NCBI RefSeq assembly: GCF_000735345.1
Contig: NZ_JMPJ01000076.1
Coordinates: forward strand, 81,077 to 145,076
DNA from: Ewingella americana ATCC 33852
GTDB lineage: Bacteria > Pseudomonadota > Gammaproteobacteria > Enterobacterales > Enterobacteriaceae
Length of the DNA: 64,000 bases
Direction: 5' to 3'
Part shown: positions 35,124 through 43,888 of the stretch, piece after piece
Position numbering within the stretch: position 1 is the first letter of the stretch
Layout: every line of letters begins with the position of its first letter
Position numbers and translations under genes: made by a program
The notes under the pieces: model-generated
Databases searched by the model: none
Seen by the model: only the letters and a program-made list of their open reading frames with translations
What the model was told of the DNA's origin: nothing

Positions 35124-36401
35124 TCAGGCGTGGTGGCGATATTGGTCGATAGACGCCTGATGCATCTCGATAGAGAAGCCCGGCGCTTTCGGCGGCATGT
35201 AGGCCGCGCCCCTAATGTCGCAAGGATGGAGGAAGTGCTCGTGCAGGTGATCCACATACTCAATCACCCGGCCTTCGTGGGTACCCGCGATGCAGAGATA
35301 GTCAATCATCGATAAGTGCTGCACGTATTCGCACAGCCCGACGCCGCCCGCGTGTGGGCAAACCGGCAGGTTGTACTTGGCGGCCATCAGCATCACGGCC
35401 AGTACCTCGTTAACGCCCCCCATGCGGCAGGCGTCAATCTGCACCACGTCAATGGCTTCGCGCATGATGAACTGTTTGAACATGATGCGGTTCTGGCACA
35501 TCTCGCCGGTGGCGACTTTCACCGGGGCCACGCCTTGGCGAATTTTGCGGTGTCCCTCGATGTCATCCGGGCTGGTGGGTTCTTCGATAAACCACGGCTT
35601 GGCGAAGGCCAGCGCGTTGACCCACGGGATGGCGTCATTGGTTTCCCACACCTGATTGGCGTCAATCATCAGCTTGCGGTCCGGGCCGATAACTTCACGA
35701 GCGATGCGTACGCGGCGAATGTCGTCTTCTAAATCGCGGCCGACTTTCAGCTTCAGATAATCAAAACCGGCGTCCACCGCTTCTTGGCACAGGCGGCGCA
35801 GCTTGTCGTCGGGATAGCCCAGCCAGCCTGCCGAGGTGGTGTAACACGGGTAACCTTCGGCCAGTAGCTTCTCGACGCGCCGTGCCTTGTTGTCGGCGCG
35901 CTGCTGCAGCAGCGTCAGGGCTTCCTGCGGCGTGATGCAGTCGGTGATGTAGCGGAAGTCGATGCAGCGCACTAGCTCTTCTGGCGACATGTCGGCCACC
36001 AGTTTCCACAGCGGTTTGCCTTCGGCTTTGCTCCACAGATCCCACACCGCGTTGACTACCGCGCCGGTCGCCAGATGAATGGCGCCCTTGTCCGGCCCAA
36101 TCCAGCGCAGTTGGCTGTCGCTGGTGAATTCACGCCAGAAAGCCCCCATATTGGCGGTGATAGTCGCCAAATCGCGGCCAATCACCAGATGCTGCAACGC
36201 ATTGATGGCGGCGCAGCAGATTTCATTGCCACGCCCGATGGTAAAGGTCAGGCCGTGCCCGGCCAGCGACGGGTTATCGGTCTCTAAAATGACGTAAGCC
36301 GCCGAGTAATCCGGGTCCGGGTTCATGGCGTCCGAGCCGTCGAGTGCCAGCGAAGTCGGGAAGCGAATATCTTCAACACGTAATGCAGTGATGGTGGTCA
36401 T
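35124..36401 (-). CDS. L-fuconate dehydratase (enolase superfamily)
   Basis: 425-residue enolase-superfamily dehydratase with the fuconate dehydratase signature: LTFTIGRGNEICCAAINALQ, KLKVG (acid/base Lys), MIDANQVW, FIEEPT and ATGEMCQN as metal-binding Asp/Glu/Glu, and CPHAGGVGLCEYVQH with the catalytic His. It removes water from L-fuconate to give 2-keto-3-deoxy-L-fuconate. The start is ATG 36401 after AAGGAG; a TTG three codons upstream is less likely. Human ENOSF1 is the same family. All active-site residues are present. Confidence 0.92.
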   Translation of the reverse strand: MTTITALRVEDIRFPTSLALDGSDAMNPDPDYSAAYVILETDNPSLAGHGLTFTIGRGNEICCAAINALQHLVIGRDLATITANMGAFWREFTSDSQLRWIGPDKGAIHLATGAVVNAVWDLWSKAEGKPLWKLVADMSPEELVRCIDFRYITDCITPQEALTLLQQRADNKARRVEKLLAEGYPCYTTSAGWLGYPDDKLRRLCQEAVDAGFDYLKLKVGRDLEDDIRRVRIAREVIGPDRKLMIDANQVWETNDAIPWVNALAFAKPWFIEEPTSPDDIEGHRKIRQGVAPVKVATGEMCQNRIMFKQFIMREAIDVVQIDACRMGGVNEVLAVMLMAAKYNLPVCPHAGGVGLCEYVQHLSMIDYLCIAGTHEGRVIEYVDHLHEHFLHPCDIRGAAYMPPKAPGFSIEMHQASIDQYRHHA

Positions 36402-36421
36402 GAGTGACAACTCCTTAAAAT

Positions 36422-37264
36422 TTACGCTTGCACCGTTTTCTGGCGCTGCTCGCCGAGGCCTTCGATCCCCAGATGCATCACTTGTCCGGCTTTCAGGTAG
36501 ACCGGCGGTTTTTGCCCTAATCCGACGCCCGGCGGGGTGCCGGTAGAGATAATGTCGCCCGGCTGTAAGCTCATGAAACGGCTCAAGTAACTGACAATTT
36601 CCGGCACTTTGAAAATCATGGTGCGGGTGTTGCCGTTTTGGTATCGCTTGCCGTCGACTTCAAGCCACAGGTTGAGTTGGTGCGGGTCGGGGATTTCGTC
36701 GGCAGTCACCAGCCACGGGCCAATCGGGCCGAAGGTGTCGCAGCCTTTGCCTTTGTCCCAGGTGCCGCCGCGTTCGATTTGGAATTCACGTTCGGAGACG
36801 TCGTTAATCACGCAATAGCCCGCCACGTGGGACAGGGCGTCGGCCTCGCTGATGTAGCGGCCGCCTTTGCCAATCACCACGCCCAGCTCCACTTCCCAGT
36901 CGGTTTTCACCGAGTCGCGGGGAATTTCTACATCATCGTTTGGCCCAACAATTGAGCTGGTCCACTTACTGAAAATCACCGGCTCTTTGGGGATCTCTGC
37001 GCCAGTTTCGGCCGCGTGGTCGGCATAGTTAAGGCCGATGCAGATGAACTTGCCGACGCTGCCAATGCAGGCGCCAAGCCGCGGATTGCCGTCAACCAAG
37101 GGCAGGCTGTTAATGTCCAGATGGCGCAGCTTATCGAGCGAGGCGGGCAGCAGAGCCTCGCCGCCGATGTCGCTCACCTGAGCCGATAAATCGCGGATCT
37201 TGCCGTTGCTGTCCAGAATGGCCGGGCGCTCTTTACCTGCCGGGCCGTAGCGTAATAATTTCAT
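36422..37264 (-). CDS. fumarylacetoacetate hydrolase family, probable 2,4-diketo-3-deoxy-L-fuconate hydrolase
   Basis: 280-residue FAH-fold hydrolase: GLNYADHAAE, then metal ligands in WEVELGVVIG (Glu-x-Glu) and a downstream Asp, plus GDIISTGTPPGVG. In the fucose pathway such an enzyme splits 2,4-diketo-3-deoxy-L-fuconate into pyruvate and L-lactate. Context makes this the likely role, although the family also does other cleavages. It lies between the two redox/dehydratase genes of the same operon. Confidence 0.82.
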   Translation of the reverse strand: MKLLRYGPAGKERPAILDSNGKIRDLSAQVSDIGGEALLPASLDKLRHLDINSLPLVDGNPRLGACIGSVGKFICIGLNYADHAAETGAEIPKEPVIFSKWTSSIVGPNDDVEIPRDSVKTDWEVELGVVIGKGGRYISEADALSHVAGYCVINDVSEREFQIERGGTWDKGKGCDTFGPIGPWLVTADEIPDPHQLNLWLEVDGKRYQNGNTRTMIFKVPEIVSYLSRFMSLQPGDIISTGTPPGVGLGQKPPVYLKAGQVMHLGIEGLGEQRQKTVQA

Positions 37265-37306
37265 GCCAAAATCCTTCTAATTGAATGTGTTACCAAGGCG
37301 CGAAGA

Positions 37307-38047
37307 TCAGTTGCTCCAGCCGCCATCAATGATTTGCACCGTGCCGGTGGTGTAGGAGCTGGCATCCGAGGCTAGATACAGCGCTAGTTGGGCGATTTCT
37401 TCGGTTTTGCCGATGCGGCCAATTGGCTGGCGCGCCACAAAGGCTTTGTAAACTTCTTCCTCGCTGCGCCCTTCGGCTTCGGCCTGAGCGGCAATGCGCT
37501 GGCGCAGAGAAGGGGATTCGACGGTGCCGGGGCAGATGGCGTTACAGCGAATGCCCTGCGTGACGTAGTCGGCGGCGACCGAGCGCGTCAGGCCAATCAC
37601 CGCGGCCTTGGTGGCGCTGTAGGCGAAACGGTTTGGCACGCCCTTGATGCTGGAGGCCACGGAAGACATGTTGATGATTGAGCCTGCTTTGCGCTCGAGC
37701 ATGGCGGGCAGAAAGGCGCGGATCATGTGGAACATGGCGCTGACGTTGAGATCCAATGCAAACTGCCAATCGCGTTCGGTACAGCTGAGAATGTCGCCGC
37801 TGTGTACCACGCCCGCGCAGTTGAACAGCACGTCCACCGGGCCAATTCTCTCAGCAATCTGGCTGATGGCCTGTGGGTTGGTCACGTCGAGGAGGTGTGG
37901 CTCAATCCCACGGATGCCGTGAAGCTTGTCGATATTGATGTCGGTGGCGAAAACCTGCGCCCCCTGTTTGGCAAAAAGGTTGGCGGTGGTGAAGCCAATG
38001 CCTTGTCCCGCTGCGGTGATCAGCACTTTTTTCCCGGTCAGATCCAT
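37307..38047 (-). CDS. SDR, probable 2-keto-3-deoxy-L-fuconate dehydrogenase
   Basis: 246-residue SDR with TAAGQGIG at the cofactor site, NCAG, INMSSVASSIKGVPNRFAYS ATK (Ser, Tyr, Lys all present) and the NAICPGTVESPSLRQRI motif common to ketodeoxyfuconate dehydrogenases. First gene of the minus-strand operon, with a 5' region containing a palindrome. It oxidises KDF to the 2,4-diketo compound. The human DHRS6/BDH2-like motif supports this specific role. Confidence 0.85.
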   Translation of the reverse strand: MDLTGKKVLITAAGQGIGFTTANLFAKQGAQVFATDINIDKLHGIRGIEPHLLDVTNPQAISQIAERIGPVDVLFNCAGVVHSGDILSCTERDWQFALDLNVSAMFHMIRAFLPAMLERKAGSIINMSSVASSIKGVPNRFAYSATKAAVIGLTRSVAADYVTQGIRCNAICPGTVESPSLRQRIAAQAEAEGRSEEEVYKAFVARQPIGRIGKTEEIAQLALYLASDASSYTTGTVQIIDGGWSN

Positions 38048-38082
38048 GATTTCTCCGAAGACGATGTGGTGAATTTAGGTCT

Positions 38083-38097
38083 AATGGTCAGGCCATT
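38083..38097. promoter_or_regulatory. candidate GntR operator for the fucose operon
   Basis: 15-bp palindrome AATGGTCAGGCCATT (AATGG/CCATT perfect, one mismatch in the inner pair) in the 5' region of the operon, 36 bp before the first start codon. The TGGT..CCA form resembles operators of FadR-type GntR proteins. The divergent GntR gene is the likely binder. A TTGACC possible -35 lies upstream on the minus strand. Confidence 0.5.
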
Positions 38098-38282
38098 GAG
38101 GGCGAAAAAAACGGGTCAAGTCAGGCTCTTTTTGCTATCTTTTTGCTAAAATACCAGCCAGAGTGCAACTTAAAACGCCTTTTCATTTAACTAGTTTTTT
38201 ACATGCATAAAACAATTCAGCAAGATTTTTGTCCCATAAATGTTAGCTGAATCACTTAATTTAAAATGACTTCAGGTGTCCG

Positions 38283-39044
38283 ATGCCGATAAAAAAATTA
38301 GAAAATCCTCGTATTTACAGGCAGATAGCTGATCAACTGAAAACCTTAATCGACAATAAAGAATTTCCACCCGGCAGCCGTCTGCCCGCCGAGCGCGAAT
38401 TGGCCAGTCAATTACAGGTGAGCCGCGCCTCGGTGCGTGAAGCACTGATTGCTTTGGAAGTGATCGGATTGGTGGACGTTAAGGTGGGAAATGGCGTGAT
38501 TGTCCGCGAACAGCCAGCAACTGTGCAGCAACCTACCCAAGAGCCGGTGATGGCTCAGGCGGGGCGCAACCAGTGGGCGGACGTCGACGACGAGCTGAAT
38601 ATCGAGCTGGATTTCACCGCCGAGCTGCCACCGTTTTCACTGTTACAGACCAGAAGATTGATCGAACCTGAAACAGCCGCGCTGGCAGCAAGATACGCGT
38701 CTGATGAGGAGTTGGCGGGGATCAGGCAGGCATATGAGCAGAACTGCCGCGATAATCGCCAAGGTTCAGCGACGCATCCCGGTGACCGTTTGTTTCACAT
38801 TCGTATTGCGCAGGCTAGCGGAAATCCGGCCTATGCCTTTATCATTGCCCATCTGCTTGGACACCGTTACGGCACCATGTTCCGCGGGCTACAGTTGCAC
38901 TATACGCCGCAGGACATGCCGCATCGTTCGGAAGTCGAGCATCTGGCTATTCTGACCGCTCTTGAAGCGCGCGATACCCGCGCGGCTAAAAAGGCGATGA
39001 AAGAACATCTGGACGCGGTGATCGCCATTTTTGGTCGCGGCTGA
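38283..39044 (+). CDS. GntR/FadR-family repressor of the fucose operon
   Basis: 253 residues: N-terminal winged helix (RIYRQIADQLKTLIDNKEFP, LPAERELASQLQVSRASVRE), a linker, and the all-helical FadR-type ligand-binding FCD domain (~115-245) with the metal-site His residues (FHIRIAQASGNP, HLAILTALEARD). It is divergent from the fucose operon, 235 bp away, so it most likely represses that operon until an intermediate binds. The family and domain call are firm. Confidence 0.88.
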   Translation: MPIKKLENPRIYRQIADQLKTLIDNKEFPPGSRLPAERELASQLQVSRASVREALIALEVIGLVDVKVGNGVIVREQPATVQQPTQEPVMAQAGRNQWADVDDELNIELDFTAELPPFSLLQTRRLIEPETAALAARYASDEELAGIRQAYEQNCRDNRQGSATHPGDRLFHIRIAQASGNPAYAFIIAHLLGHRYGTMFRGLQLHYTPQDMPHRSEVEHLAILTALEARDTRAAKKAMKEHLDAVIAIFGRG

Positions 39045-39064
39045 CAGACTCACTGGAGCAAAGC

Positions 39065-39490
39065 ATGCGCGGCAATCCCCCTTATATTCAGCCCGGTGAG
39101 CGGATAGTGATTTTCGACGCCACCTGTAAATTGTGCATCGGCTGGGTCAATTTCCTTATTCGCCATGACCGCCATCGCACGGTGCGCATGGTGCCGGTGC
39201 AGTCCGAGAAGGGCAAAGCGCTGTTTGTCTGGTCCGGACTTCCGGCTGACAAGATCAACACCATCGTGTTGATTGATAAGGGAGAAGTGTTCCTGCGCTC
39301 CGAGGCGATTTTCCGCGCCATGAGTGGCTTACCCGCGCCTTGGCGCTGGATGGGAATATTGCGCATTTTCCCGCAATCCTTCCGCGACATGTGTTACAAC
39401 CGCATTGCTATCAACCGTTATCGGCTGTTTGGTCGTTACGACGCAGTACAAAAACTGGATGCTGACCACGCTCAGCGCTTTTTGGATTAG
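39065..39490 (+). CDS. DCC-type thiol-disulfide oxidoreductase (DUF393)
   Basis: 141 residues with the DxxCxxC motif (FDATCKLCIGWVNF, residues ~18-31) that gives the DCC family its name, then the RHDRHRTVRMVPVQSEKG stretch. The YuxK-like family is thioredoxin-like and of unknown substrate. It starts 21 bp after the GntR gene, so it may share a transcript. No signal peptide. Confidence 0.85.
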   Translation: MRGNPPYIQPGERIVIFDATCKLCIGWVNFLIRHDRHRTVRMVPVQSEKGKALFVWSGLPADKINTIVLIDKGEVFLRSEAIFRAMSGLPAPWRWMGILRIFPQSFRDMCYNRIAINRYRLFGRYDAVQKLDADHAQRFLD

Positions 39491-39508
39491 GGATAACAGG
39501 GGATCTTC

Positions 39509-40522
39509 ATGGCGGGTTACCAGCCACCTTTCACGATCACTACAGAAATACTGAACCGCGTGGTTGAGGTGGGGGAGCTATTGGGACATTGGGCGGCGCG
39601 GGCAGGGCACGCCTCGCCGCTGCTGCGCAAAGAGAACCGAATCCGCACTATCCAAGCCTCTTTGGCGATTGAACATAACAGCCTTTCCACCGAGCAGGTC
39701 ACGGCATTGATGGAAGGCAAGCGCGTGCTGGCTCCGGCGAAAGATATTCAGGAAGTGCGCAACGCCATTCAGGCATATGAGAAATTGCCCGATTGGCGCA
39801 GCTTCAGGCAGGCTGACCTGCTTTCTGCCCATCGGTTGCTTATGACCGGGCTGGTGGATGCCCCCGGCGTGCTGCGTAGCGGCGATGTCGGGGTTTATCG
39901 CGACAGTCGGCTGATTCACATGGCACCGCCCGCCAATCAGGTTAACCGCTTGGTCAGTGATTTATTGGCGTGGTTGCAGCACACGGATATTCACCCGCTG
40001 ATTGCCAGTTCAATCTTCCATTATGAGTTTGAATTTATTCACCCTTTCGCTGACGGCAATGGCCGCATGGGTCGCCTGTGGCAGACGCTGATCCTCAGCG
40101 AGTGGCGCAGCGAGCTGGCATGGCTGCCGGTAGAAACGCTGATCCATAATCAGCAGCAGGATTATTACCGCGTGTTGGGCGAATGCGACCGGGCCAGCGA
40201 CTGCACGGCTTTTATCGCCTTTATGCTGGAGAAAATCCTTGCTGCTCTGCGCGAGGGGATTGAAGTCCAGCAAGGCAATTCGCGCGAGATGTCGGTACAA
40301 ATGTCGGTACAAATGTCGGTAGAAAACTCGTCGGGGCTTTCCGCCACCGGCAAGAAAGTGCTGGCGGCCATTGCGGCGTCGCCGTCGATCACGCTGGCCG
40401 AACTGGCAGAATCTTTAGGTGTTGCTCGCCGTACCGTCGAACGTAATGTTAAAGTCCTGCAAGAAAAGGGGCTGTTGACCCGCGTTGGCTCGACCAAGAA
40501 CGGCGTGTGGCGCGTGGTATAA
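39509..40522 (+). CDS. Fic-domain protein with C-terminal HTH
   Basis: 337 residues. The Fic core has the full AMPylation motif HPFADGNGRMGR (catalytic His178). An N-terminal inhibitory-helix motif SLAIEHN (Ser51/Glu55) marks it as a self-inhibited class II protein, with His in place of the usual Gly/Asn. After the core there is a short repeated linker (MSVQMSVQMSV) and a winged helix (~285-335; LAELAESLGVARRTVERNVK). It probably modifies a cytoplasmic target by AMPylation, with the HTH regulating DNA or dimerisation. It follows the DCC gene by 18 bp. Substrate unknown. Confidence 0.88.
   Translation: MAGYQPPFTITTEILNRVVEVGELLGHWAARAGHASPLLRKENRIRTIQASLAIEHNSLSTEQVTALMEGKRVLAPAKDIQEVRNAIQAYEKLPDWRSFRQADLLSAHRLLMTGLVDAPGVLRSGDVGVYRDSRLIHMAPPANQVNRLVSDLLAWLQHTDIHPLIASSIFHYEFEFIHPFADGNGRMGRLWQTLILSEWRSELAWLPVETLIHNQQQDYYRVLGECDRASDCTAFIAFMLEKILAALREGIEVQQGNSREMSVQMSVQMSVENSSGLSATGKKVLAAIAASPSITLAELAESLGVARRTVERNVKVLQEKGLLTRVGSTKNGVWRVV
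40289..40324 (+). repeat. 12-bp tandem repeat in fic
   Basis: Three in-frame copies of ATGTCGGTACAA (third ends AGAA), coding MSVQ-MSVQ-MSVE between the Fic core and the HTH. A 12-bp unit keeps frame when copies are gained or lost. Confidence 0.85.
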
Positions 40523-40580
40523 TCCCTTTCGACTCAATGAATTAACTTCCATCCTGCTTACTCCCGGTCTATGAGGCGTT

Positions 40581-41579
40581 ATGAATACCCCAGTTACCCG
40601 CACAACTCGCGAAATCAAAAAGCACAACGTGGTGCTGGTGATTAATGCCTTAAAAGCGCTGACGTCGGCGACCAAGGCCGAGTTGGCGGCGAACACCGGG
40701 TTAAGCATTGCCACCTGCGGCACGGTGCTCAATGAACTCTGCCTGACCGGAGAGGTGATGGCGCTGGCGCAGGATGTCTCCAGCGGCGGGCGTCCGGCCC
40801 AGCGTTTCGCCTGTGACCCGAGCTTCTTCTCGCTGCTCAGCCTGTATGTTGAAGGTTCCAGCGAGCAGAGCCGCATCGTGGTGTCGGTTTCTTCGGCATT
40901 GGGCGACGTACTGGAACAGTGGGATAAAAGCTTTGAATTCCTCACTTTGGCGCAGTTCACTGACACCATTGGCGAGGCGATTGCCCGCCACCCGGCGATT
41001 CGCGCGATGGGCATTGGCCTGCCCGGCGTGGTCTCGCAGGGGGAAGTGCTAGCCTGCGATATCCCGCTGTTTGTGGGGCTGAAGCTGACAGAAAAGCTGC
41101 GCCAGCAGTTTGGCATTTTCGTCGAGGCGGCGAATGACATGAACTACAGCGCCTGGGGCTTTTACCGCAACAACTGCCCGCAGGAGCAAGCGCCGCTGGC
41201 CTATATTCTGCAACCCGAGCATCACTGCACCGGTTGTGGCGTAGTGATCAATGGGCAGGTGTTGCAGGGGGCCAGCCACTTTGCTGGAGAAGTCTCTTTC
41301 CTGCCAGTGCCGCAGGGCAATGACGTGCCGGTTATCACCAAAATGGTCAATCTGGTTAAGTCGCTGGTGGCGGTGATCAACCCGGCGACCATCGCGCTCT
41401 CCGGCGTGCAAATCTCCCCCGAGGTGATTGCTGAAGTCGGCCGCCAATGCCTGCTGACTATCCCGCCACAGCACATGCCGCAGCTGGTGTATCGCCAGTC
41501 TATTCAGCCCGATTACCTGATTGGCATCGCCGAACTGACGCTGGCTAACTTCCAACGCCAGCGCATTTTTGCCGACTAA
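40581..41579 (+). CDS. ROK-family transcriptional regulator
   Basis: 332 residues: an N-terminal winged helix (REIKKHNVVLVINALKALTS ATKAELAANTGLS) and a ROK sugar-kinase-like domain (~80-330). It lacks the classic ROK zinc motif CxCGxxGC; instead there is HHCTGCGV near residue 214, so metal binding may differ. ROK repressors bind sugars or sugar phosphates. The gene is followed by a 33-bp palindrome and a ybjJ-type MFS gene, its likely target. The start has no perfect SD, but TGAGGCG lies upstream. Confidence 0.85.
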   Translation: MNTPVTRTTREIKKHNVVLVINALKALTSATKAELAANTGLSIATCGTVLNELCLTGEVMALAQDVSSGGRPAQRFACDPSFFSLLSLYVEGSSEQSRIVVSVSSALGDVLEQWDKSFEFLTLAQFTDTIGEAIARHPAIRAMGIGLPGVVSQGEVLACDIPLFVGLKLTEKLRQQFGIFVEAANDMNYSAWGFYRNNCPQEQAPLAYILQPEHHCTGCGVVINGQVLQGASHFAGEVSFLPVPQGNDVPVITKMVNLVKSLVAVINPATIALSGVQISPEVIAEVGRQCLLTIPPQHMPQLVYRQSIQPDYLIGIAELTLANFQRQRIFAD

Positions 41580-41634
41580 TTTCACTTCTTTACCTTTCCG
41601 CTAGTTGACTTTATTTCTTCATCACCTGTAGATT

Positions 41635-41667
41635 AACCACTTATTAAAAGACTTTTAATAAGTGGTT
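41635..41667. promoter_or_regulatory. 33-bp perfect palindrome, candidate ROK operator
   Basis: AACCACTTATTAAAAG and CTTTTAATAAGTGGTT form a perfect 16-bp inverted repeat around one A. It lies 54 bp upstream of the MFS start and 56 bp after the ROK stop. AT-rich symmetric sites fit ROK (NagC/Mlc-like) operators. It lacks the GC stem expected of a terminator, though it could cruciform. Confidence 0.6.
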
Positions 41668-41720
41668 GTGTATTTTACCGCTTCGGCCATTTTCCTTTGA
41701 ATACATATGGGTAACGCTTG

Positions 41721-42881
41721 ATGTCACTGCAAATTGCGACTTCCATTACGGACTCTCCCGTTAATCGTCTGGCGACGCGGGCCATTTTCTTTGTTACCGG
41801 TTTGGCGATGGGCCTGTGGGCCGCGCTGGTGCCTTACGCTCAAGTGCGCACTCAGGCGGCGGCGGGGGATCTCGGCCTGCTGCTGCTCTGTTTGGGGAGT
41901 GGTTCTTTGCTGGCGATGTTCGGCTCCGGGCGATTGATTGGCCGATTTGGCTGCCGGTCGATGATTGTGATTGGCATCGCGCTATTTTGCCTGATGCTGC
42001 CGCCGCTGGCGGTTTTGAGCGACATCCGCCTGCTGGCGCTGTCACTGTTTATCTTCGGCATGGGCATCGGCCTGACCGACGTGGCGATGAACGTACAGGG
42101 CACGCTGATTGAGCAAGCGTCCGACAAACCCCTGATGTCGGGCTTCCACTGTTTGTACAGCGTCGGTGGCATTGCCGGGGCGGGCGGCGGCGCACTGCTG
42201 CTCAGCGCCGGGCTGCCGCCGTTACACAGCACCGGTTACGCCGTGGCGCTGGTGGTATTGATCACCGCCTTCTTCTTTAACCGACTGCTACCCACCGGTG
42301 GCAACGAAGAAGCCTCCGACGAGCCGGGGCGCAAGGCGCGACCTAACTTCCGCCTGATCCTAATGGCGCTGATGGCGATGATCTGCTTTATGGGCGAAGG
42401 CGCGGTGCTCGACTGGGGCGGAGTCTTCCTGACTCAGGACCGCGCGCTGGCTCTGGAACACGCGGGCTGGGGCTATGCCATCTTCGCTATCACTATGTCG
42501 ATTATGCGTTTAACCGGCGATGCGGTGGTGAAGAAGCTCGGCCGCAAAAAGGTGCTGGTGTTTGGCGCACTGCTGGGTATCGCGGGTTATTTGCTGGTGG
42601 TGCTCGCGCCGGGCTGGAGTAACGCGCTGATTGGCTTCGCGCTGGTAGGCATTGGCGTCGCCAACATTGTGCCGGTGCTTATCACGCTGGCCGGGCAAGA
42701 GAAGGTGATGCCGGTCAATATGTCGGTGGCGATGGTGGCTACGCTGGGTTATCTCGGGGTGCTGGCGGGTCCGGCGTTTATCGGCTTCGTCGCCCATCTT
42801 TCCAGCCTGACCGCGGCTTTCGCCATGATGGCGGCGCTGTTTATCGTCATCAGCCTTGGGGCTTACAAACTTAAATACTGA
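41721..42881 (+). CDS. YbjJ-like MFS transporter
   Basis: 386 residues, about 12 hydrophobic spans, with the YbjJ-type MGLWAALVPYAQVR start, MGIGLTDVAMNVQGTLIEQ and GEGAVLDWGGVFL motifs. The start is ATG 41721; a TTG one codon earlier is less likely. E. coli ybjJ is linked to ybjI, and here a YbjI-type phosphatase follows, but after a terminator. The adjacent ROK gene and palindrome suggest control by sugar. Substrate unknown. Confidence 0.85.
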   Translation: MSLQIATSITDSPVNRLATRAIFFVTGLAMGLWAALVPYAQVRTQAAAGDLGLLLLCLGSGSLLAMFGSGRLIGRFGCRSMIVIGIALFCLMLPPLAVLSDIRLLALSLFIFGMGIGLTDVAMNVQGTLIEQASDKPLMSGFHCLYSVGGIAGAGGGALLLSAGLPPLHSTGYAVALVVLITAFFFNRLLPTGGNEEASDEPGRKARPNFRLILMALMAMICFMGEGAVLDWGGVFLTQDRALALEHAGWGYAIFAITMSIMRLTGDAVVKKLGRKKVLVFGALLGIAGYLLVVLAPGWSNALIGFALVGIGVANIVPVLITLAGQEKVMPVNMSVAMVATLGYLGVLAGPAFIGFVAHLSSLTAAFAMMAALFIVISLGAYKLKY

Positions 42882-42905
42882 TTTTTTCTGAGTGGCATGG
42901 TGCCA

Positions 42906-42933
42906 GCCAGTACGAGGGTACTGGCTTTTTTTT
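42906..42933 (+). terminator. strong Rho-independent terminator
   Basis: GCCAGTAC / GTACTGGC stem (GAGG loop) followed by eight T. It separates the MFS gene from the HAD phosphatase gene. Confidence 0.9.
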
Positions 42934-42952
42934 CACAATCTGGGGAGTCAAC

Positions 42953-43768
42953 ATGGCCGTTAAGCTTATCGCCGTCGATATGGACGGAACCTTTTTGAAT
43001 CAACATGGCGACTACAATCGCCCGCGCTTTGCCCAGCAGTACGCCGAATTGCAGAGCAGGGGGATCAAGTTTGTGGTCGCCAGCGGCAACCAGTATTACC
43101 AGTTAAAAACCTTCTTCGATGAGCTGGATAAAGATATCGCTTATGTCGCCGAAAACGGTGCCTACGTAGTGGACAAACAGCAGCAGATTTACTGCGGCCA
43201 GATGCCTCAAGAGCAGATAACGCGGGTGCTGGATTTCATCAGCCAGATTGATTACCTGCAAGTGGTGGTGTGCGGCAGAAACGGTGCGTACATGCTCAAT
43301 TCCTTTGGCGATGCCTTCTTCAAGAAGATGAGCCGCTACTACTTCCGCCTCAACCGCATCAGCGATTACGGGCAGATTGACGACGTGATTTTCAAGTTCG
43401 CCTTAGAAATGTCGCAAGACCATTTGCCGCAGCTGATGGCAGATGTACAGCAGGCGCTGGGGGATATCGTCACGCCGGTTTCCAGCGGCCACGGCTCGGT
43501 GGATTTGATTATTCCCGGTAACCACAAGGCCAACGGTTTGAAGCGGATCCAGGCAATTTATGGCGTGGAAGATGCCGAAGTGATGGCCTTCGGCGACGGC
43601 GGCAATGATTTAGAAATGCTGAAAAGCGCCGGTTATGGCTTCGCGATGCAAAACGGCCAGCCTGCGGTGTTTACTCACGCCAAATATCGCGCGGGTTTGA
43701 ATAGCGAGGAAGCCGTGTTGCAGGTGATTGATGATTGTCTGGAAGGGCGCGGGGTGTTTGCCGGGTAA
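42953..43768 (+). CDS. YbjI-like HAD phosphatase (Cof type)
   Basis: 271-residue class IIB HAD hydrolase: DMDGTFL (nucleophile Asp9, acid Asp11), VASGNQYYQL, the Lys in NHKANGLKR and GDGGNDLEML as metal-binding motif IV. E. coli YbjI dephosphorylates FMN and the riboflavin intermediate ARPP. GGGGAG lies upstream of the ATG. A terminator before it suggests a separate or attenuated transcript. Confidence 0.88.
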   Translation: MAVKLIAVDMDGTFLNQHGDYNRPRFAQQYAELQSRGIKFVVASGNQYYQLKTFFDELDKDIAYVAENGAYVVDKQQQIYCGQMPQEQITRVLDFISQIDYLQVVVCGRNGAYMLNSFGDAFFKKMSRYYFRLNRISDYGQIDDVIFKFALEMSQDHLPQLMADVQQALGDIVTPVSSGHGSVDLIIPGNHKANGLKRIQAIYGVEDAEVMAFGDGGNDLEMLKSAGYGFAMQNGQPAVFTHAKYRAGLNSEEAVLQVIDDCLEGRGVFAG

Positions 43769-43888
43769 TCGGCAGGGTCAGCGGTTGATGAAATATTCTG
43801 TAGTAATCAAGTCAGAATTAGCCTCTTGTTTCCAAGCTAATTTTGTTGATATACAACGGGCTCCTTTTGTACCAATAAGGTAGTTCAG

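Noticed and set aside
40289-40324. CRISPR-like repeats
   Set aside because: Three adjacent 12-bp units in a coding frame, with no spacers; a coding tandem repeat.
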